Source of the DNA: SKVR01 sp964491395
Lineage (GTDB): Bacteria; Bacteroidota; Bacteroidia; Bacteroidales; UBA7960
DNA: 64,000 bases
Direction of reading: 5' to 3'
Assembly (NCBI GenBank): GCA_964491395.1
Contig: CAZBGI010000003.1
Span: 1 to 64,000, forward strand
The notes beneath the pieces are model-generated. The model saw only the letters and a list, made by a program, of their open reading frames with translations. It made no database searches and had not been told where the DNA came from. This document shows positions 56,655 to 64,000 of this stretch, in pieces; the stretch's first letter is position 1, and the number at the start of each line of letters is the position of its first letter. A program made the position numbers and the translations under genes.

Positions 56655-57344
56655 TCAGGGGCTGTTAAGGTTCCAGTCAATGGGTTCCATATTGTGTTGC
56701 ATAAGATATTCGTTGGTAGCGGAGAAATGGCGGCAGCCAAAGAATCCTCTTGATGCAGACAAAGGGGAAGGGTGCACCGCAGTGAGGACTTTGTGCTTTG
56801 AAGTATCAATAATTGCGGTCTTTTGCCTGGCATAATTACCCCAAAGGATAAAAACCAGATTCTTCCTTTTTTCCGACAACAGTTCAATGGCTCTGTCAGT
56901 AAAAATTTCCCATCCCTTTTTCTGATGAGAACCGGCATGGTTGGCTCTTACCGTGAGGGTCGCATTCAGAAGCAATACTCCCTGGCGGGCCCATTTTTCA
57001 AGGTTTCCATGGCCGGGAAACGCTATCCCGAGATCAGATTTCAACTCCTTAAAAATATTGATAAGAGATGGGGGAGGAGCGATGCCCGCTGGAACAGAAA
57101 AGCAAAGCCCGTGAGCTTGCCCGGGTCCGTGGTAAGGGTCTTGTCCAAGAATAACAACCTTTACCTTATCAAAAGGGGTTTGATTTAAAGCGGCAAATAT
57201 TTGAGGGCCTGGCGGATATACGGTATGTTGGGTTCGTTCTGTTATTAAAAACTCTTTCAACGAAGGGAAATAGGATTTTTGAAATTCCTCTTTTAATACC
57301 TCTTTCCAACCTGATTCCAGTTGTGGGTTAATCTCCTGAACCAT
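56655..57344 (-). CDS. ung: Uracil-DNA glycosylase, family 1
   Basis: Removes uracil from DNA in base-excision repair. The 229-residue protein has the water-activating motif GQDPYHGPGQAHGLCFS near residue 68 and the DNA-intercalation motif HPSPLSASRGFFG near residue 190, plus VFILWGNYAR. Length matches the family. It lies 2 nt after mpl and abuts the Omp85 gene, so the three are translationally coupled. Confidence 0.97.
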   Translation of the reverse strand: MVQEINPQLESGWKEVLKEEFQKSYFPSLKEFLITERTQHTVYPPGPQIFAALNQTPFDKVKVVILGQDPYHGPGQAHGLCFSVPAGIAPPPSLINIFKELKSDLGIAFPGHGNLEKWARQGVLLLNATLTVRANHAGSHQKKGWEIFTDRAIELLSEKRKNLVFILWGNYARQKTAIIDTSKHKVLTAVHPSPLSASRGFFGCRHFSATNEYLMQHNMEPIDWNLNSP

Positions 57345-57346
57345 AA

Positions 57347-58717
57347 TTATTGCTGGTTTTGAGTAAGCTGTTGGGCCGTTTTTTCAAGATCTAACTGTCC
57401 GAAATCTCCACTGCTCATAAACAGGAAGGCAGCATTTGCCTGTTTATGGGAGAGAATTTTTTTCTGCAATTTATTGGCATCGATGATTACTTCCAGGTTA
57501 TCTCCTCCGAATGCGTCTTTTATATCACGGGGATCAACGTATGGAAGTCTTTTTAATTCCAGAGCATGAGGATTGTAATAAACAATGGCATTATCGGCAT
57601 CCTGCATGGAGTCTTTGTATTGAACCAGGAAATCTTTGCTTAAACTGCTATAAGTATGCAACTCCATCACAGCAATAAGCTTTCTTTCCGGAAACTGCTC
57701 TTTAACGGCCCGGGTTGTTGCTTTCAGTTTGGAAGGGGCATGCGCAAAATCTTTGAATACCACGGTGTCTTCAGAACTGCTTAACAATTGTAATCGATTG
57801 CTTGCTCCCTGGAAACTTGTAATTCCCTCCATAAACATCGTATCGGTAACTCCCAGCTGGTTGCAGACTGCCATGGCTCCTGAAATGTTGAGCAGATTAT
57901 GTTTTCCGAATACTTTTAACGGATAAGTCAATTCATTCTGATGAATCACTGTTATGCCATTTTTAATTTCATGCTGTGGGTATGTATATGGATACAAAAG
58001 AATATCTTCCTGGGTTTTTCCCTCACATAACTCTTTTAAAACAATATCTTCCTTGCAATAAATCAGTTTTCCGTTGGGTTTGATCTTGTCAATAAAAATT
58101 CTGAATTGTTCCAGATAATTCTCAAAGGTAGGGAAGACATTGATGTGATCCCAGGCAATACCGCTCAATAAGGCAATGTGTGGTTTGTATAAATGAAATT
58201 TAGGGCGTCTGTCTATGGGCGAACTAAGATATTCATCTCCCTCCAGGATAATAAATGGTGCATCATCAGTAAGTTTGACCATTACATCAAACCCTTCCAG
58301 TTGTGCACCTACCATGTAATCGGTGTCTATGCCATGATACTGAAGTACATGCAAAATAATGGACGTAATAGTTGTTTTGCCATGACTCCCGCCAATCACT
58401 ATCCGGGTTTTATTTCTTGACTGGTTATATAAAAATTCGGGGTAAGAAAAAATGGCCAGCCCTAGTTCTTTGGCTTTAAGCAACTCAGGGTTGTCTGCTT
58501 TAGCATGCATGCCAAGAATCACAGCATCCAGTTCGGCATGAATATGCTCAGGGTACCATCCCATTTCGGAAGGAAGGAGTCCATGATTTTTAAGTCTGCC
58601 GCGGGAGGGTTCAAAAATCTGATCATCTGAACCCGTTACCTTGTATCCTTTTTTATGGAGTGCAATGGCCAGGTTATGCATGGCACTTCCCCCAATGGCA
58701 ATAAAATGTACGTTCAT
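57347..58717 (-). CDS. mpl: UDP-N-acetylmuramate:L-alanyl-gamma-D-glutamyl-meso-diaminopimelate ligase
   Basis: Recycles cell-wall tripeptide by joining it to UDP-MurNAc. The 456-residue Mur ligase has an N-terminal FIAIGGSAMHNLAIALHKKGY Rossmann segment, the ATP loop VIGGSHGKTTITSII, HIALLSGIAWDHINVFP, and a C-terminal domain beginning FKDFAHAPSKLKATTRAV. GDEYLSSPIDRRPKF and the SGIAWDHINVF block distinguish Mpl from MurC. It heads the mpl-ung-Omp85 run. Confidence 0.94.
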   Translation of the reverse strand: MNVHFIAIGGSAMHNLAIALHKKGYKVTGSDDQIFEPSRGRLKNHGLLPSEMGWYPEHIHAELDAVILGMHAKADNPELLKAKELGLAIFSYPEFLYNQSRNKTRIVIGGSHGKTTITSIILHVLQYHGIDTDYMVGAQLEGFDVMVKLTDDAPFIILEGDEYLSSPIDRRPKFHLYKPHIALLSGIAWDHINVFPTFENYLEQFRIFIDKIKPNGKLIYCKEDIVLKELCEGKTQEDILLYPYTYPQHEIKNGITVIHQNELTYPLKVFGKHNLLNISGAMAVCNQLGVTDTMFMEGITSFQGASNRLQLLSSSEDTVVFKDFAHAPSKLKATTRAVKEQFPERKLIAVMELHTYSSLSKDFLVQYKDSMQDADNAIVYYNPHALELKRLPYVDPRDIKDAFGGDNLEVIIDANKLQKKILSHKQANAAFLFMSSGDFGQLDLEKTAQQLTQNQQ

Positions 58718-59224
58718 ATATATTTTGTAGTATCTTTTCTAACGGTTAAAAAAATAAATCATCTTCTGTGCAACGATTGAATAGGTTTACGATGCAGGAA
58801 AAATGAGCCGGATGTAAATTTTTTGTAAAGTTAGTGTAAATTGTAAAAATGTCCTTTGATAATTTTTTATTCTGAATAATAACATATTTCAACATGTATA
58901 AAAGTTCATTGAAAGAAATTTACCTCTGCATTGTGGCAATCCCTTATAATACAATGATATTTACCGTGAGACACTGATTTTATCTTTATCCAATTTTACT
59001 AATTTTGCCCTGAGTTTGATAATTGCTTATCTGAAAACAAGGTATTTGGCATTCCATGTAGCATTGCGATGTTGTAATGTGTTTTAATTCAGATACTTAT
59101 AAAGCAATAAATTCATTGTAAACGAGTAAATTCACATAAAAAGGATTCACAACCTTTGGTTGGTTTATGATGCCTGTGCTCGTTTTTTGAAACATAGGTT
59201 GTTAAAATTGAGTATAAACTTACT
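58718..59224. other. Divergent intergenic region between mpl and the MBL-fold gene
   Basis: 507 bp, strongly AT-rich, without a supported gene. It should carry promoters in both directions. On the + strand TAATTTTG at 59000-59007 is an exact -7 match but lies 217 nt from the downstream ATG and lacks a good -33 partner. Confidence 0.5.
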
Positions 59225-60064
59225 ATGAAAATAATTCCAATAATTCCTGAATGTTTTAAACTTGATGGTGGAGCTTGTTTTGGAGTTGTGCCCAAATCCA
59301 TCTGGTCGCAGCATGTACCCAGCGATGAGAATAACATGGTAAATATCACCTCAAGATGTTTGCTGGTTGATAAAGGAGACCGGATAATTCTTATTGATAC
59401 AGGACTTGGTAATAAACAAAGCGATAAGTATTACAAATATTTTTATTTGTTTGAAAGAAAAGGTATTGAAAAGGCTCTGGCAGAAAACGGTTACATGCCA
59501 GAAGATATCACAGATGTTATACTCACACATCTCCACTTTGATCATGTTGGGGGTGCTGTAAAATGGGGAAATGATGGAGAAACGCCTGTAGCTGTTTTTC
59601 CTAATGCTACCTATTTCTGCTCAAAGGATCAGTGGGATAGTGCACTTAACCCCAATCCAAGAGAAAAAGCTTCTTTTCACTCCGAAAACTATCAATCTCT
59701 TTATGATGAGGGCAGATTAGAGTTTGTTTTTGAAAATATGTCAATATGTGAAGGGATTGAGCTGGAAGTAAAGAATGGGCATACTCGCGGGCAGATTATT
59801 CCGCTTATAAGCTATAAGGATAAAAAAGTAGTTTTTACTGCTGATTTTATCGCAACCGTGCTGAATATTCCCCTGGCCTATGTGCCCAGCTTCGATGTAG
59901 ACCCTGTCAAATCTATGGAAGAAAAGGAAGAGTTTCTCAATCGTGCTGCCGATAAAGGATATATTCTTGTTTTTGAACATGATTACTATCATGAATGCTG
60001 CACCCTGGAGAAAACATCCAAAGGAATCAGGGCAGGAGAAATATTGCGACTTCAGGATATATAA
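59225..60064 (+). CDS. MBL-fold metallo-hydrolase (lactonase-like)
   Basis: 279 residues with the metallo-beta-lactamase fold. LTHLHFDHVGGAVKW is the HxHxDH metal motif near residue 102, further metal ligands are expected in NGHTRGQIIPL and VFTADFIATV, and the last histidine in VFEHDYYHE. The overall layout resembles N-acyl-homoserine-lactone lactonases and related quenching enzymes, but these cannot be separated from other MBL hydrolases by sequence alone. The start ATG fits the N-terminal beta strand (IIPIIPECFKLDGG). Confidence 0.85.
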   Translation: MKIIPIIPECFKLDGGACFGVVPKSIWSQHVPSDENNMVNITSRCLLVDKGDRIILIDTGLGNKQSDKYYKYFYLFERKGIEKALAENGYMPEDITDVILTHLHFDHVGGAVKWGNDGETPVAVFPNATYFCSKDQWDSALNPNPREKASFHSENYQSLYDEGRLEFVFENMSICEGIELEVKNGHTRGQIIPLISYKDKKVVFTADFIATVLNIPLAYVPSFDVDPVKSMEEKEEFLNRAADKGYILVFEHDYYHECCTLEKTSKGIRAGEILRLQDI

Positions 60065-60073
60065 ATTCCAGGC

Positions 60074-60104
60074 AAAATGATTTTTGGCATATGCCAGTCA
60101 TTTT
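60074..60104 (+). terminator. Possible weak terminator between the MBL gene and cysH
   Basis: AAAATGA (60074-60080) pairs with TCATTTT (60098-60104), and the inner TGGCATATGCCA is self-complementary, giving a long imperfect hairpin followed by AATTAAAAC. The tail is not a continuous T-tract, so it may be only partly active. Confidence 0.35.
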
Positions 60105-60146
60105 AATTAAAACGAATCAATCAATCATCACATAGCCAATTGATAA

Positions 60147-60851
60147 ATGAACAAAGAAAAAATATCAGTACTTAATAGTCAGCTTAAAAACCTTTCAACA
60201 GAAGCATTTCTGCAAAAACTCGCGGAAGAATTTTCTGGCAAAATTCGATTTGCTACCAGTCTGGGAGCCGAAGATCAGGTAATTACCCATATTTTAGCCT
60301 CCAGTGGCATTCCCATTGAGATTTTTACCCTTGATACCGGAAGAATGTTTTATGAGTCTTATGAATTGATAGAAAAGGTGCAAAACCGCTATGGAGTGAA
60401 AATAAAAATTGTATTTCCTGATGCCGGGGAAGTTGAACAGATGGTAAATGAAAAAGGGATCAACCTTTTTTATCACAGTGTTGAGAATCGCAAATTGTGT
60501 TGTGGGATAAGGAAGATAAAACCCTTGCATAAAGCCCTTAAAGGGATGGATGCATGGATTACAGGTTTGAGACGCGAACAATCACCTACCCGGGTAGATA
60601 TGCAACTTGTTGAATGGGATACAAATAACCATCTTATTAAAGCCAACCCTCTTCTGGAATGGACAGAAACAGATGTTTGGGAGTATATCAAAAAGCATAA
60701 AATACCTTATAATACGCTTCATGATAAAGGATTCCCGAGTATTGGCTGTCAGCCTTGTACCCGGGCTGTTTTACCCGGCGAGGATATCAGGAGCGGCAGA
60801 TGGTGGTGGGAAAATCCCGAAACCAGGGAATGCGGATTGCATAAAAAATAA
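60147..60851 (+). CDS. cysH: Phosphoadenylyl-/adenylyl-sulfate reductase (CysH)
   Basis: Reduces APS or PAPS to sulfite in sulfate assimilation. The 234-residue protein has the ATP-pyrophosphatase-like loop FATSLGAEDQVITHIL and LDTGRMFYESYELI, and NRKLCCGIRKIKPL, IGCQPCTRAVLPGEDIRSGRWWW and the C-terminal ECGLH with the catalytic cysteine. The two extra Cys pairs (CC at about 119-120 and CxxC at about 200-203) would bind a [4Fe-4S] cluster, which marks the APS-type (assimilatory APS reductase) branch rather than the enteric PAPS type. Confidence 0.92.
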   Translation: MNKEKISVLNSQLKNLSTEAFLQKLAEEFSGKIRFATSLGAEDQVITHILASSGIPIEIFTLDTGRMFYESYELIEKVQNRYGVKIKIVFPDAGEVEQMVNEKGINLFYHSVENRKLCCGIRKIKPLHKALKGMDAWITGLRREQSPTRVDMQLVEWDTNNHLIKANPLLEWTETDVWEYIKKHKIPYNTLHDKGFPSIGCQPCTRAVLPGEDIRSGRWWWENPETRECGLHKK

Positions 60852-60913
60852 TAATTCTGTTTCCAAGCTTTTATTATAGCTTATTCATTAAATAAAGCAC
60901 TTCTTACAATTAC

Positions 60914-63583
60914 ATGGCATTATCAAATCCACATATTCCTATTTCTCTTCAAGGGAACTCTATTCCGGATAGCTTGATGCAACTGGCTCATTCTGCGGGT
61001 GTCAAGTTTAGTTTGATATCCACTGAAAAAATACCTACCAATGGAATTGCCTTCGATATTAATGTAACCAGTAATGCCTGGTTAATGGATTATTCAACCT
61101 ATAAATCAGTTTATAATCAGAAACATCTGAAACCCAGGGATGAATTGCCGGAAATCCTGCTGTTAGTGGAAGAATCGGAGATCAAAGAGATTGAAGAAGA
61201 AACTCTTGCTGACTCTGTGGAGATTCTCACCCTGCCATCCTCTTCTCATTTGTTTACCCTAAAATTCAATCAGGCTCATAAAAGGATTTTACGCAGGCAT
61301 GCAAAATTGGTAGAATTAGAACGTCACAGCAGTTTGTTTATTAATAGTTCGCAGGCAAAATTACTGGTTGATCCTACTGATGGTTCAGTTTTGGATGCCA
61401 ATCCTGCGGCCTCTGTTCTGTACGATAAAAGTGTTGATGCCTTGCTTGAAGGAAACTTCAAAGATTTGCATCCTGAAGATTTTGAGGCTTTTATGAGCCA
61501 AACACAGCAAGTACTGGGAGGTGAGAAAGTGCTGTTGACCATGAGTTATGCCAAAGATAAAGGCGACGTTAGAGAACTGGAGTATTTTATCAACCTGATA
61601 ACTCTCGAGGGGAAAGGACTGATTTATCTCAATGTAGAGGATATTACAGAAAAAGAAATTGCCAACGAACTTTTTTATGAGCAGGCAGAAATGCTGCGAA
61701 ATACACTGGAATCTATTGACGACTTGCTGTTTTCGCTCAATAAAGAAGGTGACTTTATTGATTACTATCAGCCATCAGGAGGCAATACCCTGGCCTTATC
61801 CAGTGATGTTTTTATTGGTAAAAATATTTACGATGTAGGTTTTCCACTTGATGTTGCTCAAAAGTATATCTATACCATTGAGCAGGTAATTGAAGAAGAT
61901 AAACCCCAGCAAATAGAGTATCACCTGCAGGCTTTTGGTTCACAATTATGGTACAATGCAAAGATTTCTCCACGGAAAAATACTTTCGGAGTTATAGAAG
62001 GAGTAACTGTTCTTTGCCGCGATGTAACCCTCCAGAAAAAGAGTGAGGAAGCTCTCAAAAAGGCACGTGACTACTACCTTACCATGCTGGCTGATTTTCC
62101 CACAATGATATGGAAAACCAATAACACCCGCAGGGCCGATTATTTCAACAAAACATGGCTTGAATTTACAGGGAATGACCTGAATACTGAGATGCGTACC
62201 GACTGGCATGGTAAGCTTCCTGCCACTGATGCAAAGATTTTTGCTTCTGTGCTTAGCAATGCCTACAAAACCAAAAAGTCTTTCCTCATAGAGCATAAGC
62301 TCAAGCACCAATCAGGAGAATACCGATCTGTAATTAATGCAGGACGTCCGTTTTATAACCTGGATGGACATTTCGCTGGTTTCATTGGATCTTGTTACGA
62401 CATTAGTGAAAGGAAAAAAGCCGAGGAAATGTTGTATTTGCAAAAAAGTGCCATGGAATCCGCCCTGGAGGGAATCCTGATTATTAAAGATGACAAGGAC
62501 TCTTATCCGGTAATATATGCCAACCAGGAACTCTCGCGACTTACTGAATTGGATGAAAGTGAAATTGTGGGCAATACTTTTCTGGATGTGTTGGGATGTC
62601 CTGTCAGTAATGGTACCCGCAGCGAGATTCTTTACGCCCTGAAAACAAGAACAAGTTTCAAAGGAGAGTTTGCTTGCCTGATGCCCAATTCTAAAGGTGA
62701 AATGCAATGGCGATTGCTGTATATGGCTCCCGTGAAAAAAGACAATCAGCCTACCAACCATTTTGTTGCGGTTTTGAGTGATATCTCCGATACAAAAACA
62801 GTAGAGAAAACCCTGAGAGAGAAAAACCGCCAATTGGAAAAAACCAATCAGGAACTTGATAATTTTGTTTATAGTACCTCTCATGAGCTCAGGTCTCCGC
62901 TTATGTCTGTTTTAGGTTTGTTGAACTTACTGGAGTCTGATATTGATGATGCTGACAGAACGACTTATCTGTCCATGATTCGCGAATCCATTTCACGCCT
63001 GGATAAAATCATCCATGATATTATTGATTACTCAAGGAATAGCAGAATGGATGTGTTATATGAGAAAATTGATTTCAATACTCTTATTCAGCAGGCCGTA
63101 GAAAACCATCAGTATGTAGAACAATTTGACAAAGTGAAAATTACCACGCAGGTAGAGGATACTGTTCCCTTTCTCTCTGATGCCAAAAGAATCGGGGTGA
63201 TTCTTAATAACTTTGTTTCCAATTGCTTCAATTTTCATGATTTCCAGCAAGATAATCCGGTGATGGATATCACCGTAAAAACTTCTGCTGATAACGTTTT
63301 GATAAAGGTTAAAGATAATGGCCCCGGAATACCGGAAAATCACCTGGAGAGAATTTATGATATGTTTTACAGGGGCAGCGAAAAAAGCAAAGGAAGTGGG
63401 ATAGGGCTATACATCGTAAAAGAGATTGTTGACAAACTGAAAGGAAATATCCAGGTTAATACAAAACCAGATACAGGTACGACATTTATTGTTGAACTGC
63501 CTAATTCAGAAAACAACAATACCGCGGCAAATGCAGTAGCGAACCTCAAATCGGGTACTGAAAGTCTTTCCCGCGCAAACTAA
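60914..63583 (+). CDS. Soluble multi-PAS sensor histidine kinase
   Basis: 889 residues with no membrane helix, so a cytoplasmic sensor. Residues 1-130 resemble a degenerate receiver-like or unknown domain. Four PAS-type domains follow (about 145-245, 265-385, 385-510 and 515-635; VLDANPAASVLYDKS opens the first, and DITEKE, VTLQKK, DISERK and DISDTK close them). The HisKA phosphoacceptor is His657 in STSHELRSPLMSVLG, and the ATPase domain has NNFVSNCFNF, VKDNGPGIP and KGSGIGLYIV. A single-domain response regulator begins 140 nt later and is its probable partner. The stimulus is unknown. Confidence 0.9.
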   Translation: MALSNPHIPISLQGNSIPDSLMQLAHSAGVKFSLISTEKIPTNGIAFDINVTSNAWLMDYSTYKSVYNQKHLKPRDELPEILLLVEESEIKEIEEETLADSVEILTLPSSSHLFTLKFNQAHKRILRRHAKLVELERHSSLFINSSQAKLLVDPTDGSVLDANPAASVLYDKSVDALLEGNFKDLHPEDFEAFMSQTQQVLGGEKVLLTMSYAKDKGDVRELEYFINLITLEGKGLIYLNVEDITEKEIANELFYEQAEMLRNTLESIDDLLFSLNKEGDFIDYYQPSGGNTLALSSDVFIGKNIYDVGFPLDVAQKYIYTIEQVIEEDKPQQIEYHLQAFGSQLWYNAKISPRKNTFGVIEGVTVLCRDVTLQKKSEEALKKARDYYLTMLADFPTMIWKTNNTRRADYFNKTWLEFTGNDLNTEMRTDWHGKLPATDAKIFASVLSNAYKTKKSFLIEHKLKHQSGEYRSVINAGRPFYNLDGHFAGFIGSCYDISERKKAEEMLYLQKSAMESALEGILIIKDDKDSYPVIYANQELSRLTELDESEIVGNTFLDVLGCPVSNGTRSEILYALKTRTSFKGEFACLMPNSKGEMQWRLLYMAPVKKDNQPTNHFVAVLSDISDTKTVEKTLREKNRQLEKTNQELDNFVYSTSHELRSPLMSVLGLLNLLESDIDDADRTTYLSMIRESISRLDKIIHDIIDYSRNSRMDVLYEKIDFNTLIQQAVENHQYVEQFDKVKITTQVEDTVPFLSDAKRIGVILNNFVSNCFNFHDFQQDNPVMDITVKTSADNVLIKVKDNGPGIPENHLERIYDMFYRGSEKSKGSGIGLYIVKEIVDKLKGNIQVNTKPDTGTTFIVELPNSENNNTAANAVANLKSGTESLSRAN

Positions 63584-63686
63584 GGGTTTGGTAAGACCTA
63601 AGGCAAGGCTATAACTTGTCTGATACGAAAATAATTACGGGTTGGCACCAAAAGATTTAATATCTTTAACGTGTTATCTTTCAGGG

Positions 63687-63694
63687 TAATTTTG
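63687..63694 (+). promoter_or_regulatory. -7 box candidate for the response-regulator gene
   Basis: TAATTTTG matches TAnnTTTG exactly. TTTA at 63665-63668, 18 nt upstream, is a near match to the -33 TTTG. Initiation near 63701 would give a leader of about 23 nt, suggesting that the regulator can be transcribed apart from the kinase. Confidence 0.4.
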
Positions 63695-63723
63695 GCTCAG
63701 AAGCCCATAAAAAAGCAACGATT

Positions 63724-64000
63724 ATGAATCTGGATATAGTTTTATTAATTGATGATAGTGATATTGATAATCTGGTCAACAAGAGAGTGGTCCAGAAAGC
63801 AGGGCTATCTAATGATATCACCGTTAAGAACTCGGCCCAATCAGCCATCGAATATTTAAAGAACATCGCGGAAAATGAGGCAGATCGCATCCCCGGAGTT
63901 ATTTTTCTTGATATCCGGATGCCTCAGATTGATGGTTTTGGGTTTCTCGAGCTATTCGAGGAGCTTCCTTCCTCTATACATCAAAAGGCTGATATTGTGA
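63724..64000 (+). CDS. Response-regulator receiver protein, 3' end cut by the window
   Basis: The ATG at 63724 opens a frame that runs off the window after 92 codons. The encoded start has the acidic pair LLIDDSDIDNLVN and the phosphoacceptor aspartate in IFLDIRMPQIDGFGFLE, about residue 64, so this is a CheY-like receiver. Whether an output domain follows cannot be seen. Its place behind the histidine kinase makes it the likely partner; it resembles single-domain regulators of phosphorelays. Confidence 0.88.
   Translation, partial: MNLDIVLLIDDSDIDNLVNKRVVQKAGLSNDITVKNSAQSAIEYLKNIAENEADRIPGVIFLDIRMPQIDGFGFLELFEELPSSIHQKADIV

Noticed and set aside
62312..62884. 190-codon frame on the - strand
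   Set aside because: Antisense shadow of the histidine kinase gene, in a region of strong coding evidence on the + strand.

Overview
The window reads as chromosome of a Bacteroidota bacterium, probably a Bacteroidales/Marinilabiliales-type organism (the order is inference). The evidence is two secreted proteins ending in type A type IX secretion (T9SS) sorting domains, a GWxTD-domain lipoprotein, an Omp85-family protein, and several -7 boxes of the Bacteroidota form TAnnTTTG. The DNA looks AT-rich. I see no tRNA, rRNA, CRISPR array, insertion sequence or phage gene.

Positions 1-46700 are mostly a surface-polysaccharide locus of the Wzx/Wzy type. A + strand run (543-10901) encodes the outer-membrane export lipoprotein (Wza-like), the co-polymerase/tyrosine kinase (Wzc-like), a CDP-6-deoxyhexose pathway (glucose-1-phosphate cytidylyltransferase, CDP-glucose 4,6-dehydratase, RmlC-like epimerase, SDR reductase/epimerase), an FAD-dependent enzyme and two glycosyltransferases. 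A convergent - strand pair (10902-13595) is an AlgJ/AlgX-like SGNH protein plus an MBOAT O-acyltransferase, a likely polysaccharide O-acetylation module. After a 100-N scaffold gap comes a 2870-residue T9SS protein. Next is a - strand run with the flippase (Wzx), polymerase (Wzy-like), an alpha/alpha-toroid protein, UDP-GlcNAc 2-epimerase, a CapK-like adenylate-forming enzyme and a GT4 glycosyltransferase. Two + strand glycosyltransferases, a WecG/TagA-type glycosyltransferase and a hexapeptide acyltransferase follow. A 1513-residue T9SS protein with a beta-helix and ten InlB-like repeats comes next, then UDP-glucuronate 4-epimerase-like, GDP-L-fucose synthase and GDP-mannose 4,6-dehydratase genes and the initiating polyprenyl-phosphate sugar transferase. 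Together these can prime, build, acetylate, flip, polymerise and export a polysaccharide containing a CDP-derived 6-deoxyhexose, probably L-fucose, a ManNAc-type sugar and possibly a galacturonic-acid-type sugar.

Positions 47000-64000 are core or housekeeping genes: GNAT acetyltransferase, type II pantothenate kinase-like protein, HflK/HflC, a LutA/GlpC-type Cys-rich protein, RlmB, a GWxTD lipoprotein, a leucine-rich-repeat protein, Omp85-family protein, uracil-DNA glycosylase, Mpl, an MBL-fold hydrolase, a CysH-type reductase, a soluble multi-PAS histidine kinase and the start of a response regulator cut by the window edge.

The points most worth a second look are: the two very large T9SS proteins inside the polysaccharide locus; a threefold long-period super-repeat in the 2870-residue protein; a CDP-sugar pathway without the 3-dehydratase; a possible ~100-nt small RNA at about 35648-35748; an LRR protein with an unrecognised C-terminal domain; and an assembly gap flanked by an exact 55-bp duplication.
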